Assembly: GCA_963210315.1 (NCBI GenBank)
Contig: OY723295.1
Location: 1,094,501-1,158,500, forward strand
Origin: Rhynchopus euleeides
Lineage: Eukaryota; Euglenozoa; Diplonemea; Diplonemida; Diplonemidae
Direction of reading: 5' to 3'
Length of the DNA: 64,000 nucleotides
Shown here: piece by piece, positions 1-10,941 of the stretch
Numbering within the stretch: position 1 is the first letter of the stretch
How the letters are laid out: every line of letters starts with the position of its first letter
Notes under the pieces: generated by a model
What the model saw: the letters and a program-made list of their open reading frames with translations, nothing else
What the model was told of the DNA's origin: nothing
Databases searched by the model: none
Program-made: the position numbers and the translations under genes

Positions 1-2944
1 TCTGCTGTGGGGGGGGGGATCTGGGGTGGACCACCGAGGGTCTTGTTCACCCTTGTCTAGTTAAGACAGTATAGTAGAACATGGGTCGTTGCTCCCCCCA
101 CCCCCTCCCCCCCCGCTTGAATCCTCTTGATGCGATTCACTCCACACGGTGGACTCCCACACGTCAGGGTGCACCTTTTTGGGATATCGGAATATCGGGG
201 GTCCAGACCCCCGCTCGCGGGGGTATGGACCCCGCTCGCGGGGGTCGTCTGGGCACCAAAAATAGCAGGGCAGACTCCCGCTAGCGGGGGTCGCCCAGAC
301 CCCCGCCCCAGACCCCCGCTAGCGGGGGGTGGGAGTCCGCCGTGCACTGTTTGCGCTAAACCCCCCCCCCCCTTTGCCTCCGCCAAATCGAAACCCCCCA
401 ACGCTGTGCCCCTCCCACACACCCACCGCCCAACAGGTGGGAGGTCGGGGGGCGGCCTCCAGGAGGGGGTCACGGTGGGGCCATGTCTCACCAAGGCTTC
501 TCCAAGGTGCTGGAGAGCAGCAGCGTCACCGCGAGCTGCTGCGGCGAGTTCATCGAGCCGGGCGTGACCAACCTGATGGTGCTGAAGCACGACCTGCTGG
601 AGGTGTACACCGTTGTCGATTCGGCCGCAAGCGACAGCAATGCGGTGCTCGCCCTTGAGGGGGCCTTCCCCATGACGCTGTCTGCCGACTGCATGGAGAA
701 GGCACGCTTCCCGGGGCACTCCCTCGACTCCCTGCTGCTTGCATTCTCCGACGCGAAGATCTCGGTGATGGCGTGGAGCCACGAGGAGAACCGCCTCGTT
801 ACCAAGTCGCTGCACCTGCTGGAGGACCCCGAGGTCCAGCTGGAGAAGACCCTCGCCAACGAACTCTCCTCCAAGCTCATCCTCCGGGTAGATCCCGGCG
901 GCCCCGGGCGTGCCTCGCAGTGCATCTCCCTCCTGGCATACGACAGGTTCCTCTTCATCATCCCCTTCCTCGGGGATGACTCGTGGGCAGCAGGCGCGAC
1001 CGCTGCAGGGGAGGCCCGCTTCCCCCTGGGAAAACCTGCTACGATCGACCTGCATAAGAAGGCCCACAGCCTGCATGGGATCCGAGATGTCGCTTTCATC
1101 CACGGTTCGTACATCCCGGTGCTGATGGTGTTGCATGAGCTGGAGCCTGCCTGGGCAGGTCGGCTGACCCTCGCCCTGGGGGACAGGAACCCGGTGATTG
1201 AGCACAAGCGGTTAACCAACGCGCTGTCCTCCGTGTCGGTCCACATCTCCCCGGGGGATAAGATCGATGTGGAGACCTCGCGTGTCGGGTCCCGGATCCC
1301 CTACAACTCCTTTGCGCTCCTTCCCCTCAAGGCGGCGCCCTATGGTGCGCTGGTGCTGTGCCCCAACGTGGTGATGCACCTTGAGAAGGACGAACGCTCT
1401 GGGTACGGTGTGCATCTCAACGACTATGGAAGGGTGGAGCTGTCCTCTAGCGAGGCCCTGCAGATGCCCCACGGGCAGGCGGAGCTGCGTGAGATGGATG
1501 GGCAGCGCATCCCGATCTACGCTGAGGTTGACGAGCCCGATTCGGGGGAGATCCGGCTCGTGACGTCGTTTGAGGATGCGGTTGTGATGGAGCTCCCCGG
1601 GCATGACACGCATTCGCTGGTCGCCCTGGCGTCGGGGGATGTCTGCCTGCTGAATGTGTCGCGCAACAAGCAGAACGGGAATGTGTCCTCCATCAACTTC
1701 ACCCTCTGCAGCGGTGTGGCGACGCTGCCCTGCGTGCCCCGCCAGCCGGGCAGCGTGAACTGCCCCATCCCCAGCACGATGTGCTCGTGGGGGGACTTCG
1801 TGTTCATCGGGTCACGCACGGGTGACTCTGTGCTCCTGCAGAAGCAGGCCCTACCATCCGCACACCTGAACCGCCTCTGCACCCTGCTGAACACAGGCCC
1901 CGTGGTGGACTCGGCGCTGGGTGACTCTTCGGTGCAGCCGCTGGACGAGTCGGGGGACAGGGAGCACTTCCCTGCACCCTCGCTGGGCATGTCGACTGTT
2001 ATCCCTGTCAACCTCAAGCCGGTGACGGACCGTTCCTTCGCGGAACGGCATGCGTCGATGGAGCTTGTTGCCCTCACGGGCAAGGGCCGTGACGGTGCGG
2101 TGTGCGTCCTGAACAGAACAGTGAAGCCCCTTGTGCTCTGCGAGGATAAGGTATGGTGTCACCAGGGGTGTTGTGGAAGTGGTAGTAGAACAAAGCTACC
2201 ATGTGGCCAGAAGAACCGGAAAACGGCTCCTCTACACTGGGGGCTCGGAACGGGCGAAACAGCGTTCAGAATTTTCAAACAACCACGCCTTTACAACACA
2301 CCACACAACACAGCTCAACGGCAACACTTGCTTCTCTCTGCGACTCCCAGAAGGCTGCGGCTTCACCCGGAAGCGGAAACGCGACAGCGAAGAAGGGTAT
2401 GATATCTGCTACATCCCACCAAACAGGCCACTCCAAGCCGTTTCTACACACCGTGCCAACGGTCGAATCATTTGGCCTCCTCAACTCAAACGAACAAAAG
2501 GAAGACTGAGTTGGACATCTCTACTCACGGGATCCCTGGCTTTTCTGGGGAATGCTTTCATGATCTCTGTTTATTGCGTTGCCGTGCAGCCACGCAGCCA
2601 CCCAAAACCCCATGCCACTCCACCCCACTCCCACAGAGACTATGTGGCTCCTGAAGGCATGCACGACTGCCTGGTCGTCTCCACACCCACCGCGACGAAG
2701 GTGCTCAGCGTGGGGAAGAAGCTTGTTGAGCGTAAGCAGGAGACGCCGCTCCTCCGCGACCACCCCACGGTGCATGCGGCAAACGTCTGCGGCGGAGCCG
2801 CCGTTCTGCAAATCACCACAACGCACGTCCTGCTCTTCAGAGCGGCACACCGCGTCCTGAAGGACATCAAGTCGCAGCTCCGCGCCGACGACTCGCAGCC
2901 GCGGATACACCAGGCGGTGTCAGCCGGACGGCACTGCATCCTCC
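1..2944. repeat. First (partial) copy of a 3,703-bp tandem duplication
   Basis: Bases 1-2944 recur at 3704-6647 with an offset of 3703; all encoded reading frames in the two copies are the same, so identity appears complete. At 2945 the first copy breaks into the 3' part of an IQ-motif gene, while the second copy continues into the rest of CPSF1. The simplest reading is one tandem duplication of a unit (IQ-gene 3' end + promoter + CPSF1 5' half), with this window starting inside the first unit. The lack of divergence means it is either very recent or an assembly artefact. Confidence 0.9.
145..344. mobile_element. Small palindromic inverted-repeat element (CACGGTGGACTCC family)
   Basis: Begins CACGGTGGACTCCCA and ends TGGGAGTCCGCCGTG, an imperfect terminal inverted repeat, with CA on both outer sides. 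The interior holds several copies of a palindrome of the type ACCCCCGCTAGCGGGGGT or its CTCG variant. No coding capacity. It sits about 140 bp upstream of the CPSF1 start codon. Related elements lie at 25259-25444 and 43115-43292. Confidence 0.7.
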
Positions 2945-2952
2945 AGGTTTGA
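483..2952 (+). pseudogene. Truncated CPSF1 (CPSF160) 5' duplicate
   Basis: Identical to the first exon, first intron and start of the second exon of the intact CPSF1 gene at 4186. Exon 1 is 483-2150 (556 codons) followed by a GTATGG donor; recognisable coding resumes near 2638. After base 2944 the homology stops and the frame closes at 2950-2952, eight bases into foreign sequence. A product would carry only the first beta-propeller portion and lack the middle and C-terminal propeller regions of the CPSF_A family, so it is probably non-functional. It keeps the full promoter and could be transcribed, perhaps reading on into the IQ-gene fragment. Confidence 0.85.
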
Positions 2953-3646
2953 GCTCCGCTGGCGCCAGCTAGAGCTGCTCGACAGGCTGCGCCGGCAGAA
3001 GCTAAGCCTTGCCGCCTCTCTGGTGCAGCGGAGGTGGCGTGTGCATGTTGCCCGCCGCCGCACCAACACCCTGCGTGCCGCCATGGCAGAGAGGGAGAAG
3101 CATGTGCTCTTCCTCGACACAGGGAGCCTGACAGATGACGACCCGGTGATGTCAGGGTACTCCTCCTCGACAGGCACACCGCTCCGCGCGCGGGCGGTCA
3201 ACCGTGCGGCATGCACTATACAACGCGCCTTCCGCAGCTACACAGCTCGCTTCGAAGCGACGTGGCGGACGCGCCGCAGGGCTTTTGAGCGAGAGAGGCA
3301 CCGCATGGATGAAGAGATGCGTTTCCTGGTGGGCCACCTAGCGACTATCCAGCGCTGCGGCAGAGGTGCCTCTGTCAGATCGCGCCTGCTGCAGGCTCTC
3401 GTCGTGCACCGGAGGGTGGTGATGGAGGAGGCGGCGCTCGCAGCGCTGCGGCAGAGCAGCGCCCGCCGTATCCAGCAGGCCTGGCTGTGCCGCTGTGCCC
3501 GCATCAGGGCACTGCTGACCATCCGGGTGCAGTGCCATGGGAGCGGCTCCGCGAGGTGCCGCGGGAGGGACCTCCTGACCATAGACGAGTACATAAGGCA
3601 GCGTGGTGGCGAGCAGCTTTACAGCAGCCTCACCACCGCCTTGTAG
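2945..3646 (+). pseudogene. 3' fragment of an IQ-motif protein gene
   Basis: Open in frame from the breakpoint at 2945 to a TAG at 3644-3646. The translation is rich in Arg/Lys and has several IQ-type calmodulin-binding motifs: around ASLVQRRWRVHVARRR, CTIQRAFRSYTARF, ATIQRCGRGASVRSR and RRIQQAWLCRCARIR. IQ motifs bind calmodulin or EF-hand light chains. There is no start codon in context at the breakpoint; the 5' part is missing here because the duplication cut the gene. By the tandem-duplication model an intact copy should end about 55 bp upstream of this window, and this gene is the normal upstream neighbour of CPSF1 (about 540 bp between stop and CPSF1 ATG). Confidence 0.75.
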
Positions 3647-3847
3647 CATCTTGAAGGCCCTTGGCAAAGCAACCTCCCCCTCCCCGCAGCTTCAGTGCCA
3701 TGATCTGCTGTGGGGGGGGGGATCTGGGGTGGACCACCGAGGGTCTTGTTCACCCTTGTCTAGTTAAGACAGTATAGTAGAACATGGGTCGTTGCTCCCC
3801 CCACCCCCTCCCCCCCCGCTTGAATCCTCTTGATGCGATTCACTCCA

Positions 3848-4047
3848 CACGGTGGACTCCCACACGTCAGGGTGCACCTTTTTGGGATATCGGAATATCG
3901 GGGGTCCAGACCCCCGCTCGCGGGGGTATGGACCCCGCTCGCGGGGGTCGTCTGGGCACCAAAAATAGCAGGGCAGACTCCCGCTAGCGGGGGTCGCCCA
4001 GACCCCCGCCCCAGACCCCCGCTAGCGGGGGGTGGGAGTCCGCCGTG
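3848..4047. mobile_element. Small palindromic inverted-repeat element (second copy)
   Basis: Exact counterpart of 145-344, carried in the second duplication unit. Same CACGGTGGACTCC termini and GCTAGC-centred palindromes, in the presumed promoter of the intact CPSF1 gene. Confidence 0.7.
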
Positions 4048-4185
4048 CACTGTTTGCGCTAAACCCCCCCCCCCCTTTGCCTCCGCCAAATCGAAACCCC
4101 CCAACGCTGTGCCCCTCCCACACACCCACCGCCCAACAGGTGGGAGGTCGGGGGGCGGCCTCCAGGAGGGGGTCACGGTGGGGCC

Positions 4186-7100
4186 ATGTCTCACCAAGGC
4201 TTCTCCAAGGTGCTGGAGAGCAGCAGCGTCACCGCGAGCTGCTGCGGCGAGTTCATCGAGCCGGGCGTGACCAACCTGATGGTGCTGAAGCACGACCTGC
4301 TGGAGGTGTACACCGTTGTCGATTCGGCCGCAAGCGACAGCAATGCGGTGCTCGCCCTTGAGGGGGCCTTCCCCATGACGCTGTCTGCCGACTGCATGGA
4401 GAAGGCACGCTTCCCGGGGCACTCCCTCGACTCCCTGCTGCTTGCATTCTCCGACGCGAAGATCTCGGTGATGGCGTGGAGCCACGAGGAGAACCGCCTC
4501 GTTACCAAGTCGCTGCACCTGCTGGAGGACCCCGAGGTCCAGCTGGAGAAGACCCTCGCCAACGAACTCTCCTCCAAGCTCATCCTCCGGGTAGATCCCG
4601 GCGGCCCCGGGCGTGCCTCGCAGTGCATCTCCCTCCTGGCATACGACAGGTTCCTCTTCATCATCCCCTTCCTCGGGGATGACTCGTGGGCAGCAGGCGC
4701 GACCGCTGCAGGGGAGGCCCGCTTCCCCCTGGGAAAACCTGCTACGATCGACCTGCATAAGAAGGCCCACAGCCTGCATGGGATCCGAGATGTCGCTTTC
4801 ATCCACGGTTCGTACATCCCGGTGCTGATGGTGTTGCATGAGCTGGAGCCTGCCTGGGCAGGTCGGCTGACCCTCGCCCTGGGGGACAGGAACCCGGTGA
4901 TTGAGCACAAGCGGTTAACCAACGCGCTGTCCTCCGTGTCGGTCCACATCTCCCCGGGGGATAAGATCGATGTGGAGACCTCGCGTGTCGGGTCCCGGAT
5001 CCCCTACAACTCCTTTGCGCTCCTTCCCCTCAAGGCGGCGCCCTATGGTGCGCTGGTGCTGTGCCCCAACGTGGTGATGCACCTTGAGAAGGACGAACGC
5101 TCTGGGTACGGTGTGCATCTCAACGACTATGGAAGGGTGGAGCTGTCCTCTAGCGAGGCCCTGCAGATGCCCCACGGGCAGGCGGAGCTGCGTGAGATGG
5201 ATGGGCAGCGCATCCCGATCTACGCTGAGGTTGACGAGCCCGATTCGGGGGAGATCCGGCTCGTGACGTCGTTTGAGGATGCGGTTGTGATGGAGCTCCC
5301 CGGGCATGACACGCATTCGCTGGTCGCCCTGGCGTCGGGGGATGTCTGCCTGCTGAATGTGTCGCGCAACAAGCAGAACGGGAATGTGTCCTCCATCAAC
5401 TTCACCCTCTGCAGCGGTGTGGCGACGCTGCCCTGCGTGCCCCGCCAGCCGGGCAGCGTGAACTGCCCCATCCCCAGCACGATGTGCTCGTGGGGGGACT
5501 TCGTGTTCATCGGGTCACGCACGGGTGACTCTGTGCTCCTGCAGAAGCAGGCCCTACCATCCGCACACCTGAACCGCCTCTGCACCCTGCTGAACACAGG
5601 CCCCGTGGTGGACTCGGCGCTGGGTGACTCTTCGGTGCAGCCGCTGGACGAGTCGGGGGACAGGGAGCACTTCCCTGCACCCTCGCTGGGCATGTCGACT
5701 GTTATCCCTGTCAACCTCAAGCCGGTGACGGACCGTTCCTTCGCGGAACGGCATGCGTCGATGGAGCTTGTTGCCCTCACGGGCAAGGGCCGTGACGGTG
5801 CGGTGTGCGTCCTGAACAGAACAGTGAAGCCCCTTGTGCTCTGCGAGGATAAGGTATGGTGTCACCAGGGGTGTTGTGGAAGTGGTAGTAGAACAAAGCT
5901 ACCATGTGGCCAGAAGAACCGGAAAACGGCTCCTCTACACTGGGGGCTCGGAACGGGCGAAACAGCGTTCAGAATTTTCAAACAACCACGCCTTTACAAC
6001 ACACCACACAACACAGCTCAACGGCAACACTTGCTTCTCTCTGCGACTCCCAGAAGGCTGCGGCTTCACCCGGAAGCGGAAACGCGACAGCGAAGAAGGG
6101 TATGATATCTGCTACATCCCACCAAACAGGCCACTCCAAGCCGTTTCTACACACCGTGCCAACGGTCGAATCATTTGGCCTCCTCAACTCAAACGAACAA
6201 AAGGAAGACTGAGTTGGACATCTCTACTCACGGGATCCCTGGCTTTTCTGGGGAATGCTTTCATGATCTCTGTTTATTGCGTTGCCGTGCAGCCACGCAG
6301 CCACCCAAAACCCCATGCCACTCCACCCCACTCCCACAGAGACTATGTGGCTCCTGAAGGCATGCACGACTGCCTGGTCGTCTCCACACCCACCGCGACG
6401 AAGGTGCTCAGCGTGGGGAAGAAGCTTGTTGAGCGTAAGCAGGAGACGCCGCTCCTCCGCGACCACCCCACGGTGCATGCGGCAAACGTCTGCGGCGGAG
6501 CCGCCGTTCTGCAAATCACCACAACGCACGTCCTGCTCTTCAGAGCGGCACACCGCGTCCTGAAGGACATCAAGTCGCAGCTCCGCGCCGACGACTCGCA
6601 GCCGCGGATACACCAGGCGGTGTCAGCCGGACGGCACTGCATCCTCCTCCTCACAGACGGGACGCTGCGCCACGTCACCCTCTCCCTCGATGCTGACAGC
6701 GGCACCACCGACTTCGAGATCAGCACCCCTGTGGTCGACACATCCCTTTCCAGAGGGTTTGTCACATCTGTGTCGCTGCAGCTGACACACCTCCTGGACA
6801 CCTGGCTCGCCCCGCCTCCGGCAGGCGCTGGGGAGTCCGAAGCGAAACCACTGCTGACTGTCACGTGGACTTCGGGTGCTGTGCAGCTCCTCAACGTGGA
6901 GGACTGGAGCGATGTGCTGATGCTCGACAACCTCGTGGAATTTCCCGAGTATGCCGATGCTGCCGAAGGGGCAGCCAGCCCTGTGTGGAGTGACCTGGGC
7001 CCTGGGGTCCCGAAGGGGGAGCACCTGATTGGAGCATATGTGGGGAGGGTCGAGTCGTCCGACAGGCACCCCCACCTCTTCCTGCTGACGAATGCGGACA

Positions 7101-9215
7101 CCCTCGTGGCGTACCGCGGGTTTAAACACCAGGGCGTGCTGCGGTGGAGGAAGGTCCTGCAGAATGTCCACCGCCCCGCCGAGGCGATGCAGCACCTCAC
7201 AGCCCCTCCACGTCTCGCCCCGACCGACCCTTCGCTCAGAATAGATGTGTCCCGGGACGAGGCCGGTGTCGTTGTCGGGATCTTCCCGGCAACCCCTGCT
7301 GCAGTCCGCATCACTCCCTTTGACAACATCTTCGGCAACGAAGGTGTCTTCATCAGGCACGTCGCCTCCGCTGCCTGGGCCTTCAGCGAGCGAGGCCTGC
7401 TCCGGGTCCACCAGATGGCACATCCGGACCCGATCCGGTGTATGGCACCTCTGAACTCGCCCTGTGCCCCTGCAGGGTTTGCTCTGGTGACAGGCCGTTC
7501 CCTATCGCTGCTTCTGCTGACATGGCATAAGCGGATGAACTTCAAGGCCCCGTGGCCCACCAGAAAAATTCTCCTGAGGAGGACCCCCCACAAGATTGTG
7601 TTTGACGGGAACCTCAGGACGTACACCATTGTCGTGAGCGACGAGAAGCCTTTCAAGCCTGCGAAGACGGAGTTCGATGCTGAGGCCGACGCCTTCCTCA
7701 CAGACAACGAGGCGGAGAGCAGGATGAAGGAGGTGTCCCCCCACGAGGGGATCCCGATCCCCACCAACGGGGCTTATGAGCTTCTTCTCTACTCCGCCTT
7801 CTCCTGGCGCCCCTTCGCAGGGATCAACCTCAAGGAGAACGAGAAGGTGCTGTCGTTTGAGTCGTTGGTCCTCAAGAGGCAGGAGTACGACCGCTCCCGG
7901 AGGTACACCGACTCGACGCATGTGCAGGTGTGTGGGACGGGGTTCCCGATTGCCGAGGATGTGCCCTGCCGTGGGAGGATTATCATCATGAAGGTGCGGG
8001 TGGGGCGGACGCGGCAGGACAGGGTGCTGGAGGTTGACTGTGAGCTTCCTACGCAGGGCCCTGTCACCGCGATCACCTCGCAGGATGGGTATATTTTTGC
8101 GGCGGTGGCGGCGCGGATTCACGTGTTTAACTATGACTGGCATAAGAAAGAGCTCCAGCTGGTTGCGTGGTGTGATGCCAGGTTCTACACCCAGTCCCTC
8201 GTGGCATTCAAGGGGTTCCTTCTGGCGGGTGACCTGTTCGACTCCGTGAGTCTGCTCCGGTGGACCGAGGCTGGAAACAGCCTGACTATCGTGGCGCGTG
8301 ACAGCAACAAGATTCCCTGCACCGGCTGCGACTTCTCCGTGGACCACGCATCCGTCGGGATGGTGATGGGGGATGACAACGGGAACCTCAGCGTCATGCA
8401 GTATGACCCGGCGGCCTCGTCGAAGGTGCTGCAGACGGTGTCCGACATCAACATCTCGACAACGCTGCAGCGCCTTCTCCGTCTCCGTACCCTGAAGGTG
8501 CCCCTCCAGGGTTCCGACCCGGGTCCCGTGGCGCCAGGTATGTCCCGTGCCTTCATCACGGAACGTGTGTGCGATAGATGGGGGAAATATGATGTGCTTT
8601 CAGTCATTCATACCAACACCCATACAACCATATTCACAGGTGCGCGGACGGCGGTGATCTTTGGGACGAAGCACGGGGCGATTTGCACGTTGCAACCTGT
8701 GGCAGAGCATGTGCATCGTGACCTGCATGTATGTGCGCACTGTTGTGTGTCTGCTCCACGGGCAGCCCTGTTCGTGAATCCTGTGAATCTCTCATGTGGC
8801 TGCACCAACTCAACAAGAGGCTCAGCCAAATGGTTTGGCATTCATATTCCAACCACCACCACCACCCCCCGCGCAGTGGCTGCACGCGAAGGTCGTCACA
8901 GAGGTGGAACACTTTGCGGGCCTGCATCCCCGTGCATCGCGGAAGTTCAGGGGGCGCCGCTTCCGGAAACCGGACCCGAAGAACCGCAGGTCTGTGGTGA
9001 CAGACCTTGAGGTGCTGTACCGGTTCCTCGAGCTGCCGAAGTCGCACCAGCAGGTATGGCCTAAACAAGCTTCTTGCTCGCCAGCTCAACACCCTTCCCC
9101 CCATCACCACCACCACCCGCCACAACAGGAGCTTGTGTCTGCCGCAAACCTGAGCAGCTGCGACCAGGTTATCGCAATGCTGCGCGCGCTTCAGCAGGAG
9201 ACCCAATACCTTTAG
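4186..9215 (+). CDS. CPSF1: Cleavage and polyadenylation specificity factor subunit 1 (CPSF160)
   Basis: Scaffold subunit of the nuclear complex that recognises the poly(A) signal and directs pre-mRNA cleavage. Five exons: 4186-5853; about 6340-8537; 8640-8728; 8877-9053; 9129-9215. Introns 2-4 have GTATGT/GTATGT/GTATGG donors, AG acceptors and consistent phases (1, 0, 0). The product is about 1,400 residues, near the usual ~1,440. CPSF160-like segments include DSLLLAFSDAKISV, AFIHGSYIPVLMVL, the GVFIRHVASAAWAFSERG block, CRGRIIIMKVRVG and the C-terminal HFAGLHPRASRKFRGRRF, typical of the CPSF_A/DDB1 beta-propeller family. The first intron is not fully resolved: the donor after 5853 is clear (GTATGG), but the obvious acceptor at 6338-6339 is out of phase. 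Either exon 2 starts at 6293 or a small exon lies between. ATG 4186 is chosen because homology begins soon after. Confidence 0.92.
5854..6339 (+). other. CPSF1 intron 1 (boundary uncertain)
   Basis: Non-conserved, less GC-rich stretch between CPSF1 coding blocks. The donor is GTATGG; the last candidate acceptor CCCACAG at 6333-6339 follows a good pyrimidine tract but would need a phase-2 upstream exon, while exon 1 ends in phase 0. An acceptor at 6291-6292 is in phase but adds a His/Pro-rich stretch. A mini-exon carrying the family's ELPG-like segment is possible (a weak GIPGFSG match lies near 6230). Confidence 0.55.
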
Positions 9216-9503
9216 GTGGGTGGTCTTCAGACCCTCCTGGTGGAAACATCACTGAATGCAAACCCCATCCCCACCCCCTCCCCCCCTCCCGTGCATAACC
9301 CTGAACGAATCGACACCCACTACCCCCTGGAAGTGAACGAACCGAAAGCAACCCTGAACGGCATCCGGGGTGGGTGGGGCTGGGGGTGCGGAGTATGCGC
9401 GTTTTTTCTTGGGGGGGGGGGCATAGGTCAGTGGAGCGCCATACCAACGGGCCTACGCACGGGCGCTCCTCCGGAGGGTGTGTGTTTTTGAGTGTGTGAA
9501 ATA
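9216..9503. other. Intergenic, no gene seen
   Basis: Downstream of the CPSF1 stop. C- and G-homopolymer tracts, no convincing open frame, no clear AATAAA signal. Confidence 0.6.
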
Positions 9504-9833
9504 CCGTATACGTAAATATTATGGAACGTAAATATTATGGAACGGGCCCATTTTTGGCCGGTCCGTTCCATAATATTTACGTTCCAAAATATTTACAGGG
9601 CCAGTTGGGCCACTCGGTGGTGAGGACGGCTTGCGTCAGGAATCGCGCGAAAAGTGCACGAGTAGGTCTCGTCAGGGACTCTGTACGCCGTCCGATCACC
9701 TGGTCCAAGTCCCCGAGTCGCAGAAAGCCCTGTAAATATTATGGAACGAAAAAAATCTGGAACGCCAACCCACCAGCGTTCCATAATATTTACGTTCCAT
9801 AATATTTACGTTCCAAAATATTTACGTATACGG
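9504..9833. mobile_element. TA-flanked MITE, CCGTATACG family, copy 1
   Basis: 330 bp, starting CCGTATACGTAAATATT and ending with its complement (AATATTTACGTATACGG), flanked on both sides by TA, the target duplication typical of Tc1/mariner-like elements. Each end also carries repeated GTTCCATAATATTTAC segments in both orientations. The centre is a non-coding stretch of about 130 bp with GTGCACGAGTAGGTC and CAGGGACTCTGTA. A second copy with the same termini and interior lies at 63197-63541. No transposase, so non-autonomous. Confidence 0.88.
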
Positions 9834-10941
9834 TATATACGAAGGGGGGGGGTTATTTTTTTGCACAGAAAAAAACAACCCCCGCATGGTAAAACACGCC
9901 GATTCCCAAAATCTGGGTTGCAGGGCGTAACAGGGGGGAGGGGGGAAAGGCGGTGGCACACATCCTGCTGGCAAGCTCAGGCGAGGCAAACCAATCCCAC
10001 TCCTCTCCGTCCCCCTCCACACACCCCTGTCCCTTCTCCGTCGCAGCAATCAGCTGGCGAAGCACAGAGGTTGCTTTGGTGTCTGTATACCTTCATAAAC
10101 CGACCGCATGCACGCATTGCGAGTAGAATCGGGCGGGGGGAGAGGGGGGGTGTGGTGTGTGGAAAAAGGGGTATGGCACACCCCTGGTGGGTCGATTGCT
10201 GATCCGTTGAAGCAGGCACTGTGTGTGGCTGGGGGGGGGGGGGGTCGGGGCTGGGGGTGGGGGTGGTTCGGAACAGCTGTCCGGAGAAGAAGCTTGGGTG
10301 GGGGGGGTGGGGGTGGGGGTGGGAAGTACGCCCCCTCTTTTTTTGTGCTGCGCAAGCCGGAGGGGGGGGGGGTGTGTCGGATCGAGAATAGTCAAGAGTC
10401 ACCCCTCTCCCTCCCGCCCCTCCCCTCCCCTCACCCTCACCATCCATTCCATTCCTTCTTGCTGGTAGCTCTGTGGGCGTCTGTGGCGCGGCTGGCAGGA
10501 TCAACACACAGGTGTTGCTCCCGCTGGGTCTCCCCTCCCATTTGGGGCCCCAGGTGCTCCAATGGTGTCGGGGGGTTTTTGAGTCGGACAAACAGTGTGT
10601 GACAGTGGAGGCAGCACTAGAGCTCGCTCGGTGCGTCCTACACTAAACTAAAAAAATATTGACGTGTGTGTGTGTGGGAGCGGATGGTCCCATCATTATC
10701 AGATTTCGCTCAGTGGCGACCTGCACACTCAGCAAGAAAGGTTCCCGTGTGTGTTGTGGCCCCTGTGGGGTGTGAATGTGTTCCCGATTTTGTCCTGTGT
10801 CACCCATTGCACTCGCCACCACCCACCCACCCACCAACCTTCCTGCGGCAGTAACGACCATCGTAGCCGTGGGGCTTCTCTCCAGGCGCTTGGAGGAGGT
10901 AGGGGCACGCGTGTGTGGGGCGTGCAGGCCGTTCCGTGACT
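9834..10941. other. Intergenic, G-tract-rich
   Basis: Long runs of G (10-14 nt) and GGGGTGGGGG-type patterns between the MITE and CDC73. Open frames here are low-complexity Gly/Pro shadows. An upstream non-coding or short coding exon of CDC73 cannot be excluded. Confidence 0.5.

Larger units (their letters stand above)
3704..6647. repeat. Second copy of the tandem duplication
   Basis: Matches 1-2944 throughout, including the promoter region with GCTAGC palindromes, CPSF1 exon 1, intron 1 and the start of exon 2. This copy remains joined to the downstream CPSF1 exons, so it is the one that carries the intact gene. The full second unit is 2945-6647. Confidence 0.9.

Noticed and set aside
57..1205. 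382-codon minus-strand frame opposite CPSF1 exon 1 (also at 3760-4908)
   Set aside because: It is the shadow of CPSF1, whose + strand translation matches the CPSF160 family.
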